A stretch of DNA of 45,829 nt, from assembly GCA_013154355.1 (NCBI GenBank), contig JAADCU010000015.1:1-45829 (forward strand). Reading direction: 5' to 3'. Below are positions 27,147-36,834 of this stretch, in pieces (within the stretch, counting starts at the first letter, position 1; every line of letters starts with the position of its first letter). The position numbers and the translations under genes are program-made. The notes beneath the pieces are model-generated. The model saw nothing but the letters and a program-made list of their open reading frames with translations, did not search any database and was not told the DNA's origin. Source of the stretch: Thermoproteota archaeon. GTDB taxonomy: Archaea; Thermoproteota; Thermoprotei; Thermoproteales; Thermocladiaceae.

Positions 27147-29039
27147 ATGTGTCCTGGAGGATACGTTGGAAAGATAGCTAGAGTAAACCTCTGGAAAGGC
27201 AAGGTCTACTACGAGACTCTTCCTGATAATGTTCTACGAATGTGGATTGGTGGTAGAGGTCTCGGAGTCTATCTCATGCTTAAGGAGGTTGATCCTAAGG
27301 TTGACCCATTCAGCCCCTCTAACAAGGTGATCATAGCTACAGGACCTCTCACAGGTCTTACAGGTGCTCCATCTAGTGGAAGATGGACTTCCATAACTAA
27401 GTCTCCTCTAACAGGAACAGTCCACGATAGTCACAGTGGAGGAAAATTTGGACCAGTTCTCAAGTTTGCTGGATTTGACGTGATAATAATAGAGGATGTC
27501 TCTGAGAGACCAGTATGGTTATGGGTCCATGATGGTAAGGTGGAGATCAGAGACGCATCAAGACTGTGGGGTCTAGACGTGCACTCCACGACTAATCTTC
27601 TAAAGGAGGAGATCGCGTCAGAGATAGGTAAGGACGAGGCTGAGAAGGCGTCAGTTGCATGTATTGGCCCTGCAGGTGAGAGACTTGTAAAGTTTGCCTC
27701 AATAATGAACGACTATAATAGAGCTGCTGGAAGAGGCGGTCATGGAGCAGTATGGGGAAGCAAGAAGCTTAAAGCAGTCGTAGTATATGGAAAGGAGAGA
27801 CCTAAGATAGCTAACGAGGAGAAGTTTAGAGAGGCCTCAAGAAGAGCAATGGAGAAGCTTAGAACAAACTCCGTAACTGGACAAGCCTTACCTAAGCTTG
27901 GCACAGCTGTCCTAGTTAAGATAATTAATGAGGCTGGAATATTACCAACAAGAAACTTCAAGACCGGAGTCTTTCCAGAAGCTGATAAGATCAGTGGAGA
28001 AGTTCTTGCAGAGAAGTACCTAGTACCTGAGAAGCAGAGAAAGGAGATATGTTGGGGATGTCCAATAGGATGTGCAAGATATACAGAAGTACGTGAGGGC
28101 AGGTTCACAGGAGAGGGAGGAGGACCAGAGTACGAGACCATATGGGCATTTGGACCACAGTGTGGTGTTAGTGATTTCTCAGCAATAATGAAGGCTAACT
28201 ACCTCTGTAACGAGCTTGGCCTAGACACGATATCTATGGGACATGTCATAGGAACGTTCATGGAGCTTGTAGAGAGAGGAAAGGTGCCTAAGGATCTTCT
28301 TAGAGGACTCAAAGTTGAGTGGGGTAATCCAGAAGTCATAGTTGAGCTAGTCTGGAGAACAGCATATAGGTCAGGAGTAGGTGACTACCTTGCTGAAGGT
28401 GCTAAGAAGCTTGCGGAGACCTTCAACGATCCTGACGTAGCAATGGTAGTGAGAGGACAGGAGCTTCCCGCATATGATCCACGTGGAGTACAGGGACATG
28501 GACTAGGATATGCTACAAGTAACAGAGGAGGCTGCCACTTACGTGCATACATGATATCTCCAGAGGTGCTAGGAGTACCAAGACCTGTAGATAGATTTGA
28601 TACTAGAGGAAAACCTGAGATGGTGAAGCACTTCCAGGACGTGTTCGCAGTAGTTGATAGCCTAGTACTATGTAAGTTCACCACGTTTGCACTATGGGTA
28701 GAGGACTATGTTCCACTGTTAGCTGGAGCAACAGGATGGGATATTACTGAGGAAGAGTTCTGTAAGATAGGTGAGAGAATATATAATGCTGAGAGAGTGT
28801 TCAACATATTATCATTCGGCGACGGAAGACAATATGATACATTACCGAGAAGATTACTTGAGGAACCAATGCCTGAAGGACCATCTAAGGGACATGTTGT
28901 GAGACTTGGAGAGATGCTTGACGAGTACTACAGGCTGAGAGGATGGAAGGATGGTAGGCCAACAAGAGCAAAACTAGAGGAACTAGGATTGAAATGGCTA
29001 GCAGATAGGTTAGAAGAGGAAGGACTTTTACCAGAGTAG
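27147..29039 (+). CDS. Tungsten-containing aldehyde:ferredoxin oxidoreductase family
   Basis: GGYVGKIARVNLWKGKVYYETLPD, GGRGLGVYLM, CWGCPIGCARYTEV, DPRGVQGHGLGYATSNRGGCHLRAYM. Confidence 0.96.
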   Translation: MCPGGYVGKIARVNLWKGKVYYETLPDNVLRMWIGGRGLGVYLMLKEVDPKVDPFSPSNKVIIATGPLTGLTGAPSSGRWTSITKSPLTGTVHDSHSGGKFGPVLKFAGFDVIIIEDVSERPVWLWVHDGKVEIRDASRLWGLDVHSTTNLLKEEIASEIGKDEAEKASVACIGPAGERLVKFASIMNDYNRAAGRGGHGAVWGSKKLKAVVVYGKERPKIANEEKFREASRRAMEKLRTNSVTGQALPKLGTAVLVKIINEAGILPTRNFKTGVFPEADKISGEVLAEKYLVPEKQRKEICWGCPIGCARYTEVREGRFTGEGGGPEYETIWAFGPQCGVSDFSAIMKANYLCNELGLDTISMGHVIGTFMELVERGKVPKDLLRGLKVEWGNPEVIVELVWRTAYRSGVGDYLAEGAKKLAETFNDPDVAMVVRGQELPAYDPRGVQGHGLGYATSNRGGCHLRAYMISPEVLGVPRPVDRFDTRGKPEMVKHFQDVFAVVDSLVLCKFTTFALWVEDYVPLLAGATGWDITEEEFCKIGERIYNAERVFNILSFGDGRQYDTLPRRLLEEPMPEGPSKGHVVRLGEMLDEYYRLRGWKDGRPTRAKLEELGLKWLADRLEEEGLLPE

Positions 29040-29057
29040 AAGAAGTAGAGTATCTTC

Positions 29058-30119
29058 ATGTCATTTAAAATAGATGAATGGATAGTAAGACTAGACGAGA
29101 ATAGCAGACCTGAAACGATAATAGTAGAATCCTCTACAGAATGTAACTTCTCTTGTCCTTACTGTTTTCGAAAAACATTTTATGAAAATATTCAAAAAAG
29201 ATTTCTAGATATTGAACTATTTAAGAAGATTGTAGAAGAATGTGATAGAGGTAATATAAGAAGAATAGTATTTACAGGATTTGGTGAACCAACATTGAAC
29301 CCATATTTCCACGATATGCTAGGTCTAGCATCCAGCAGGTTCAGTAGAGTGGTATTGAACACTAATGGAAGCAGGATTCAGGAGTTTGAGAAAGAGATAT
29401 TGAATAATCTAGATAAGCTTGAGCTAGTAATAAGTATACATGGTGAAGATACTTTTAACATTATTGAAGATCTAATGAAGAAAGTTGAGGAAAAGAGAGG
29501 TAAGATACATACTAGAGCCATCATAGTAATCTCACGACATAATTATGAATATCTTATCAATATTTTAGAGAAATGCTTGAAATATTTTTCTATAATAATT
29601 ATGACAAATATCATACCTATAGATGATAGATCACTAGAAGATACATGTATCGATGATCAGTTATGTGAGAACTATGTTAGAAACATGTTAGCAAGATATG
29701 GATTTAAATTCATGTTTTCAGGTTCATGTGTGAAATCTGTCGACTTTAAACTGAGAACTAGCGTGTTTGAGTGTCCATTTGTAGATTCTAAAGCTATGTT
29801 CGTACGTAGTGACGGTCTTGTATCACCATGCATGTTTATGAGTCATGGATGGAGATGTTATCTCCAGGGAATAGAGCGGACCATAAGTCCTGTAACTTAT
29901 GGAGATCTCTCTGAAGATAGTATTATTAGTGTTTGGAGAAGACCTACATATGCTAAGTTTAGGTTCCTAGTAAAGATGAGACAGTTTCCATGTTGTCTTG
30001 ACTGTGACTTAGTTCAGTATTGTACATTTACTCTATCTAACGAACATGATTGTTGGGGAAATAGTCCATCATGTGCATTCTGTCCTTTTGCTAGAAAGCT
30101 TGCTTACTGTCCTGTCTAG
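29058..30119 (+). CDS. Radical SAM/SPASM protein, tungsten-cofactor oxidoreductase maturase type
   Basis: CNFSCPYCFRKTF radical SAM motif; C-terminal Cys-rich SPASM; immediately downstream of AOR. Confidence 0.82.
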   Translation: MSFKIDEWIVRLDENSRPETIIVESSTECNFSCPYCFRKTFYENIQKRFLDIELFKKIVEECDRGNIRRIVFTGFGEPTLNPYFHDMLGLASSRFSRVVLNTNGSRIQEFEKEILNNLDKLELVISIHGEDTFNIIEDLMKKVEEKRGKIHTRAIIVISRHNYEYLINILEKCLKYFSIIIMTNIIPIDDRSLEDTCIDDQLCENYVRNMLARYGFKFMFSGSCVKSVDFKLRTSVFECPFVDSKAMFVRSDGLVSPCMFMSHGWRCYLQGIERTISPVTYGDLSEDSIISVWRRPTYAKFRFLVKMRQFPCCLDCDLVQYCTFTLSNEHDCWGNSPSCAFCPFARKLAYCPV

Positions 30120-31411
30120 ATTATCCACATAGGTATCTCAAGATCTTCAAACATGTTAGCCATTCTCTCAATTCCGACTCTATCGGTAGGCTTCATGAGA
30201 TGCCTGAACTCTGATAAATAAGGTAAGGAGAATAGAATGTTAGAGGAGTCTACTTCACTTATGATCTTGTGTAATGTAGGTATCTTGATGTTACATTTTT
30301 TGCAGAAGAATCCTCTACCTTTACCTAGGGATTTCAATGCTGAACCACATCTAGGACATCTTGGATTGTTCAACTGTACAAGTCTTCTGCTTAGTTTTCT
30401 GCATCCTTCCACATATATGAAGTATCTACCATCCTTTATACGTAATCCTCCCCATACTTCAACTATGTCACCTAGACTTCTCTCAAGGAATGAACAAGGA
30501 GAGCCTATATGTCTGTAGGAGAACACGCTAGGTCCGTTCTCTGTAAAACATAGTAAATGTCTATCCTCTGTTCTAGATATCTTACTTACTCTAATCATAG
30601 TTCTGTACGGGTTGAACGTTCTAATCTTGTTCTCAGAGTATTCTACATGTATACCTGTTGCCTGATTTGTACGAAATAGAAGCCAGCCTTCTATCTCTAT
30701 TTTGGCAACATGTTGAACTAGAGATGATAGAAAGATCACGTGAAGTGGTGAATCACCTCTCACACCGTATATGACTGGATCAGGACCACTAGGAAATATT
30801 AGAATTTTCTCATTCTCTACATCAACATTAGCAAAAGTGTATAGCTTGAAAAGTTGATCTAGGACCGAGAATGATAATACATCTATATTGATTCTTTTCT
30901 TAGTTGAGGGATCTCCGTATGCAAGAAGCTCAAAAGTTGAGTCGATGTCAGGTAGAAATCCTAGACATGATACAGCTCCTACTCTTCCTTTACCACCTCT
31001 AACATATATGTTAAATTTCTCGCATAGTTTATCTACCTGATCTATAGTTATGATGTCAGTTACGGCTTTTCTATATATCTTGTATAGGATCTTCAACTTA
31101 CCTATGTTGTCTACGCGTGTTACTGCTATTCCAGGATCAGCCTTACCTCTCTTTTCTCTATACTTATCTACTATTTCTCGAATATGTTCGATAATGTCCT
31201 TTTCTGTAGTGTTTTCGGATTCTATTACTAGTCTTACTGCAGCGTTTCCACGAGTCTTAAATGGTATGTAAGGATTAAGTCTGACAAGTGCTGGTAGAGG
31301 AATTACTCTTAGTCTAGTGTTAGCTAGCTCACGTATTAGTCTATATGCTACATATGTTGTACATCCTCCAAAGTGGCTATCATGGTCATCTAGGCCTACA
31401 AGAAAGAGCAC
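30116..31411 (-). CDS. tiaS: tRNA(Ile2) 2-agmatinylcytidine synthetase TiaS
   Basis: LVGLDDHDSHFGGCTTYVAYRLI, RLNPYIPFKTRGNAAVRL, C-terminal zinc ribbon CPRCGSALKSLGKGRGFFCKKC. Confidence 0.93.
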   Translation of the reverse strand: MLFLVGLDDHDSHFGGCTTYVAYRLIRELANTRLRVIPLPALVRLNPYIPFKTRGNAAVRLVIESENTTEKDIIEHIREIVDKYREKRGKADPGIAVTRVDNIGKLKILYKIYRKAVTDIITIDQVDKLCEKFNIYVRGGKGRVGAVSCLGFLPDIDSTFELLAYGDPSTKKRINIDVLSFSVLDQLFKLYTFANVDVENEKILIFPSGPDPVIYGVRGDSPLHVIFLSSLVQHVAKIEIEGWLLFRTNQATGIHVEYSENKIRTFNPYRTMIRVSKISRTEDRHLLCFTENGPSVFSYRHIGSPCSFLERSLGDIVEVWGGLRIKDGRYFIYVEGCRKLSRRLVQLNNPRCPRCGSALKSLGKGRGFFCKKCNIKIPTLHKIISEVDSSNILFSLPYLSEFRHLMKPTDRVGIERMANMFEDLEIPMWII

Positions 31412-31989
31412 TATCTCATCATGTTGCTAAGTTTTCTAACTATCTCTTCAGCCTTCTGACACTCATCTTTCAATCCTTTCGGCGGTCTGACGCCTCTCTG
31501 GCCAAGGTACTTTCCAAGATATCTTGCACTGCCTTCACATCTTAGGAGAACTAGGTGAAGGAACCTCATTCCTGTTCTCAGCACTATGGGATTAGGACTG
31601 TTGTTTACGACCTCTATAGTTAACGTTCCTTCAAAACCTGCGTCGACTACTGTTGGTGGTATTGAGAGACCGTACCTCGCTAGTGTGCTTCTTAAGTTAC
31701 ATAGTCCTATTATGTTGTCTGGAAGCTTCACGTACTCGATGGTTGTTAGAAGTACGAAGTTTCTTGGTGGAATAACTATCTTTCCATCGCATCTAACGAT
31801 CCTGAAGTACTCTGCTGCATCATCTATGCTACAGGGATCCACTGGAGTGTTCTCGTAGGCATATATTGCATACTCGTTACCTATTCTTAGGTCTATGCCG
31901 TTCTCTCTTATAGAGTCGTCGAATATGGGATCTATCTTGAGTCTACCCTCCTCAATCAATTTCTCTATCTCTGATCTTGCAAGTATCAT
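31411..31989 (-). CDS. dcd: dCTP deaminase
   Basis: IRENGIDLRIGNEYAIY, LCNLRSTLARYGLSIPPTVVDAGFEGTLTIEVVN. Confidence 0.95.
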   Translation of the reverse strand: MILARSEIEKLIEEGRLKIDPIFDDSIRENGIDLRIGNEYAIYAYENTPVDPCSIDDAAEYFRIVRCDGKIVIPPRNFVLLTTIEYVKLPDNIIGLCNLRSTLARYGLSIPPTVVDAGFEGTLTIEVVNNSPNPIVLRTGMRFLHLVLLRCEGSARYLGKYLGQRGVRPPKGLKDECQKAEEIVRKLSNMMR

Positions 31990-32172
31990 CTATACTATAC
32001 CACTGGCATATTTATAGAGGAGAAACACTTAATATGTCTTATGCTACTCTCCTACATATGGCAAATTGACAAGATCTTACTTAGATCTTCGGCACTTCGC
32101 CTAGTCGGATCGTCACTTTACAGAATCTCCTTGATGTAATACCTTTATACTCCGAAGAAACTTGAACTTCTC

Positions 32173-33522
32173 GTGCTCAGCAAGGAGATCCTTGAACAGA
32201 TAACGAAGGTAGATCCACTAGATGTGTGGAGAGTGCTCAAAGGTGCAGGAGTGAAATATGTGAAGTTCGTGCTCTCAGACATATATGGAAGACCTAAATG
32301 TGAGATAGTTCAGATAGATGCTGCAAAAGACATATTCACGGGAGGAATGCCATTTGATGGCTCGTCAATACCTGCCTATGCTACAGTAAACAAGAGCGAC
32401 TTTGTTGCACTACCTGACTGCAGAAGCGTGTTCATAGAGACGTGGAATGGTGGAAAGCTTGCATCAGTGTTTCTATCAGTCGTAGATGACTCAGGATATC
32501 CACATCCACTAGATCCAAGAAACGTGCTGATGGCAGTACTTGATGAGATAAGGAAGAAGGGTTACGATGTCAAGGCAGGAGTAGAGATGGAGTTCTTCAT
32601 AGTGAAGGTGGTCGATGGTAAGCCTCAGCTCGTAGATCCAGGACTCTACTTCGAGGGTTACAACGTGCACATGCTCATGAAGCCGATCCTCGAGATACAG
32701 ACTCACTTCGAGCTAGCTGGCTTTGGAAGCTCTAAGGTTCATCATGAGGTAGCTCCAAGCCAGTACGAGATTAACATACCTGCAGATGATCCTGTGAAGA
32801 CTGGTGACAAGGTTCTGATGTTCAAGATAATGACTAAGGACATAGCTAAGCAGCATGGTCTAGAGACGACATTCATGCCAAAACCATTCTGGGGACTAAA
32901 CGGAAGTGGAGCACATACTCACCTCAGTGTACATGATGCTAAGACTGGTGAGAACCTCTTCAAGTCTACGGAGAAGATTACAGAGATATGTGCCTATGCT
33001 ATAGGTGGAATACTGAAGTATGCACGTGAGATAAGTGCTGTTGTTGCACCAACAGTAAACTCGTACAAGAGACTAGTACCTGGACATGAGGCACCAACAA
33101 GAATAGTCTGGGGTTACGCTAACAGGAGCGCTCTCGTGAGAGTACCATTCTACAAGAGGAAGATCAACAGAATAGAGTACAGAGAGCCAGATCCATCATT
33201 CAACCCGTATCTAGCACTTGCAGTGATGGCTCTAGCCATGATAAGAGGAATAGAAAATAAGGTAGATCCAGGAGCACCAACAGAAGAGATAGCATATGAG
33301 CTACCTAACGTACCTGAGACACCGAAACATCTAGGAGAAGCAATAGAACTATTCGAGAAGAGTGAGATAGCTCAGATGCTTCCACAGGAACTTGTCAAGA
33401 AGTATGTTGAGCTTAAGAAGAAGGAGTGGGAGAGCTACTGTGCAGCGATAGGAAAACCATGGGAGGAGACTGTGACAAAGATAACTGACTGGGAGTACGA
33501 GCAGTACCTACTCTTCGCCTAA
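32173..33522 (+). CDS. glnA: Glutamine synthetase type I
   Basis: MPFDGSSIPAY, GVEMEFFIV, MPKPFWGLNGSGAHTHLSV, NSYKRLVPGHEAP; GTG start. Confidence 0.98.
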   Translation: MLSKEILEQITKVDPLDVWRVLKGAGVKYVKFVLSDIYGRPKCEIVQIDAAKDIFTGGMPFDGSSIPAYATVNKSDFVALPDCRSVFIETWNGGKLASVFLSVVDDSGYPHPLDPRNVLMAVLDEIRKKGYDVKAGVEMEFFIVKVVDGKPQLVDPGLYFEGYNVHMLMKPILEIQTHFELAGFGSSKVHHEVAPSQYEINIPADDPVKTGDKVLMFKIMTKDIAKQHGLETTFMPKPFWGLNGSGAHTHLSVHDAKTGENLFKSTEKITEICAYAIGGILKYAREISAVVAPTVNSYKRLVPGHEAPTRIVWGYANRSALVRVPFYKRKINRIEYREPDPSFNPYLALAVMALAMIRGIENKVDPGAPTEEIAYELPNVPETPKHLGEAIELFEKSEIAQMLPQELVKKYVELKKKEWESYCAAIGKPWEETVTKITDWEYEQYLLFA

Positions 33523-34577
33523 GGAATAATCTCTGTACTATCTTCAACACCATCCTGAAAAATATCCTCTCTCCTAATGATACCATCTCTCACTAGCTCT
33601 CTAACTCTATCACTTATCTTCAAAATATATGACAAGTACTCACAAGTGACCTCACATACAGCTTCAAAACCTTCCTCACCCCAGGAACGTTCATAATATG
33701 CGTATAGGCATCTACCACCACATAGCTTGAACATGCTGCAGCTAGTACATGGTTCACCAATGGTCACAATCTTCTGAACACCAGTCAACACATTACCGAC
33801 CTCAGCCCACCTCTCTCTGACAGCTATTGGACAAGCAAGTATCCTACCATCACTATTAATTGCGAATGCTCTATACCCAGCTCCACATGGTACTGATATG
33901 ATATCCTTGAATAAGATCTCTGTAAGAACTCCCGTTATAGGAACAATCTTCAAAACAATACCTCTCTCAGCAAAGTCTAGGAAGAGCTTAACGAGCCTTC
34001 TCATACCTGGAAGATACTTCTCTCGAGCCCACTTCTCAAACTCCCACCTCTCATACCATATCACGTTAAGCTGCCAATGAATTTTATCGAACAATCCTAA
34101 CTTAAGTAAATGAGTAACGTCTCTATATATATCTGAGTCCTCTGTTACAGTCATTCTAGCAATTATCTCGCCTCTGTAACCTATCTTACGTAGATATTTC
34201 GCAGCTTCAATAACCCTCCTATATACTCCTTTACCTCTGTATTTATCTGTTACCTCTTCTACACCATCTATCGATAGTAGAACGCAGTCTATTAGACTCC
34301 AGACCCATCTAGGAACCTCATGTATGAGAGTACCATTTGTCTGTACTATGAACTTTCTCGCATTGACTGTCAGTAATATTCTTATAAGATCTTCAATATT
34401 TAGAAGAGGTTCACCACCGTAGAAGCATACGTTATCTCTCCTACTTATGATGTTTCTAAGAGTTTTTGGATCATACTTCAACCTGTATGGTACCAGGTTC
34501 TCTGGAAATGAACCTCCACAGTACCTACATCTGAGATTGCACTTTCCTGTCAGTATTATGAACCAGAGCTTTCTCAC
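33519..34577 (-). CDS. Radical SAM/SPASM putative peptide-modifying enzyme (AF_0577-like)
   Basis: CNLRCRYCGG, FYGGEPLL, C-terminal CTSCSMFKLCGGRCLYAYYER. Confidence 0.8.
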   Translation of the reverse strand: MRKLWFIILTGKCNLRCRYCGGSFPENLVPYRLKYDPKTLRNIISRRDNVCFYGGEPLLNIEDLIRILLTVNARKFIVQTNGTLIHEVPRWVWSLIDCVLLSIDGVEEVTDKYRGKGVYRRVIEAAKYLRKIGYRGEIIARMTVTEDSDIYRDVTHLLKLGLFDKIHWQLNVIWYERWEFEKWAREKYLPGMRRLVKLFLDFAERGIVLKIVPITGVLTEILFKDIISVPCGAGYRAFAINSDGRILACPIAVRERWAEVGNVLTGVQKIVTIGEPCTSCSMFKLCGGRCLYAYYERSWGEEGFEAVCEVTCEYLSYILKISDRVRELVRDGIIRREDIFQDGVEDSTEIIP

Positions 34578-35202
34578 CTATCTCAGACGTCTTGTTACTG
34601 AGGCTAGGATTAGATAGTTTACTTGTCTGAGCTTGAAGTTCCTGTAAAAGCTTCAGAGCTTTTCTAACAATCTTCCTAATAATCCATCTCTTCTCTATTG
34701 TTCCATAGAGCTTGATAGCAAGTTTTCGTAGACTTCCAACCTCAGTAAGCTGCTTCAATATTTTTCTCTCTTCCTCGCTTAATGGAACGTTGTAGTAGAG
34801 TGCTAGTCTAGCTATCTCTACTGGACTAAGTTTTGCATTAACATCCTCGTCAGAGAGATCAAGGTACTCGACTATTCTTAGTTCTAGTATTGTTACTGGT
34901 GTGCTAGGTCTGAGTTTTCCATAGATCTTCTCTAGCTCTCTTATGAGCTCTCTCTTGTTTGCGAATCCGTCAAGTCTCGCGTCCTCGTCCGTGAGCTCGC
35001 TGACCTTCTTATATATTGTCCTCACTATCTCTGCTTTAGCGACAACTTTTCCTCCACTATGTATGAAGATCTCTCGAAACTTTGGCTTAACTATTCCTAA
35101 CCTTATTGTTCTAGTTGTCCCTCCAACTCCACACTCCATTATCTTCTTAACATAGCTAGATCTGAGCATTAGATGTCTTCCAAGATAGATTATCTTCGTC
35201 AT
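34525..35202 (-). CDS. ASCH/PUA-like domain protein
   Basis: LGRHLMLRSSYVKKIMECGVGGTTRTIRLGIVKPKFREIFIHSGGKVVAKAEI. Confidence 0.7.
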   Translation of the reverse strand: MTKIIYLGRHLMLRSSYVKKIMECGVGGTTRTIRLGIVKPKFREIFIHSGGKVVAKAEIVRTIYKKVSELTDEDARLDGFANKRELIRELEKIYGKLRPSTPVTILELRIVEYLDLSDEDVNAKLSPVEIARLALYYNVPLSEEERKILKQLTEVGSLRKLAIKLYGTIEKRWIIRKIVRKALKLLQELQAQTSKLSNPSLSNKTSEIGEKALVHNTDRKVQSQM

Positions 35203-35292
35203 CTCTTCTCTTTATCATGCTATACGTAGCTTGTTCTTATAAACGTTTGTACGAGGAATAACATATTAATAATCTCTCTCAAGAACTGACAC

Positions 35293-35544
35293 ATGGATAG
35301 GAGACTTATAACCATTCTGAAGTATGTAGCATTTGCAAGCTGCGTGATGTGTATAGTATACATGTTAAGTGTTGGTGGAGTTGTTACGTACCTTCTCATA
35401 AATGGTGTTAGGTTTTCATCTTTATCAGGATTGAAGACGATGTTCTACGTTACGATAGGCGTCATAGTGTTCACGTCGATCGTCAACATAATGTATATCA
35501 TAGCTAAGAGAGAAGCTGAAATGTACACTTCTAAACGAAGATGA
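35293..35544 (+). CDS. Small membrane protein, unknown function
   Basis: 83 aa with two hydrophobic helices. Confidence 0.5.
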   Translation: MDRRLITILKYVAFASCVMCIVYMLSVGGVVTYLLINGVRFSSLSGLKTMFYVTIGVIVFTSIVNIMYIIAKREAEMYTSKRR

Positions 35545-35600
35545 GTAGAAGGATCATACTTATAAACTAGAGACAGTCAACCTCAGCTGGTGGCTCATCT

Positions 35601-36833
35601 GGAAACAGAATAAACATATTCTCAGACTACGTACTGAGATGTCCAAGATGTGGGAGAGAGTATGAGCCAGATCCATACAGGTTCACATGTGAAAGCTGTG
35701 GAGAGCTACTTGATGCTGTGCTGAATGTTCATGAGAGAAACTTCAACATCAGAGAGGCTGCTGAGAGGAGATGGATAGGAGTATGGGCGTTCAGAGAGCT
35801 TCTTCCTAGAGTCACTGATATAGTGACGCTGAGAGAAGGAAATACGCCACTTCTACCACTCACCAGAATCAGGGGTAGAGCATATGTGAAGTTTGAGGGA
35901 GCTAACCCAACAGGATCGTTCAAGGATCGTGGAATGACTATAGGAGTATCGATAGCTAAGTCAATAGGTTCAAGATATGTCATAGTAGCATCAACTGGAA
36001 ATACTGCTGCAAGCGTTGCTGCATATGCTGCAAGAGGAGGATTAACATGTCTAGTAGTTGTTCCTAGAGGAGGTATAGCACGTGGAAAGCTTGCTCAAGC
36101 TATACTCCATGGAGCAACTGTGATAGAGGTTGAGGGAAACTTTGATAAGGCTCTCTCACTAGTGTTAGAGACCTTGAACAGGATTGGGAAGAAGGGACTA
36201 ATATATCCTCTGAACTCTATAAATGTGTGGAGACTTGAAGGACAGAAGACTACTGCATTCGAGATATTTCTAGACGTTGGTGTTCCTGACTATGTGATAG
36301 TTCCTGTAGGTAATGCAGGTAACATATATGCTATATGGAAGGGCTTCAAGGAGCTTCATGAGCTTGGCATAGTGGATAGGTTACCCGTGATGATAGGTGT
36401 TCAAGCTGAGGGGGCCTCACCTATAGCTCGAGCATGGTCTCTAGGTCTCGATAAGCCACTATTCATGGATAATCCTAGCACTGTAGCATCAGCTATAAGG
36501 ATAGGCAGACCAGTAAACTGGTATAGAGCATGGAGAGCAGTAAAAGAGAGCAATGGTACATTTATTACTGTAAGTGATGAAGAGATCCTTCAAGCACAGA
36601 AGATGCTTGGAAGAGAAGGTATTGGTGTAGAGCCAGCAAGTGCAGCTAGTCTAGCAGGTTATCTAAAGCTTCTAGAGGAGAAATACATAGGAAGAGATGA
36701 TACATGTGTTCTAATAGCTACAGGACATGGTTTAAAGGATCCTGACACCATACTTAAGCTATCGTATAGATCTATCATAGTTAGAGATGCCATAGAGATA
36801 GTAGATTTAGTTATGTCTGGTCGATTAGAGTAG
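35601..36833 (+). CDS. thrC: Threonine synthase; conserved N-terminal zinc ribbon lies upstream of the first canonical start (GTG 35718)
   Basis: GNTPLLPL, KFEGANPTGSFKDRGM, ASTGNTAASVAAYAARGG; in-frame upstream YVLRCPRCGREYEPDPYRFTCESCGELLDA. Confidence 0.9.
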   Translation, partial: GNRINIFSDYVLRCPRCGREYEPDPYRFTCESCGELLDAVLNVHERNFNIREAAERRWIGVWAFRELLPRVTDIVTLREGNTPLLPLTRIRGRAYVKFEGANPTGSFKDRGMTIGVSIAKSIGSRYVIVASTGNTAASVAAYAARGGLTCLVVVPRGGIARGKLAQAILHGATVIEVEGNFDKALSLVLETLNRIGKKGLIYPLNSINVWRLEGQKTTAFEIFLDVGVPDYVIVPVGNAGNIYAIWKGFKELHELGIVDRLPVMIGVQAEGASPIARAWSLGLDKPLFMDNPSTVASAIRIGRPVNWYRAWRAVKESNGTFITVSDEEILQAQKMLGREGIGVEPASAASLAGYLKLLEEKYIGRDDTCVLIATGHGLKDPDTILKLSYRSIIVRDAIEIVDLVMSGRLE

Positions 36834-36834
36834 T

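Noticed and set aside
27740-28141. 133-aa minus ORF opposite AOR
   Set aside because: Antisense shadow; AOR motifs are clear on plus.
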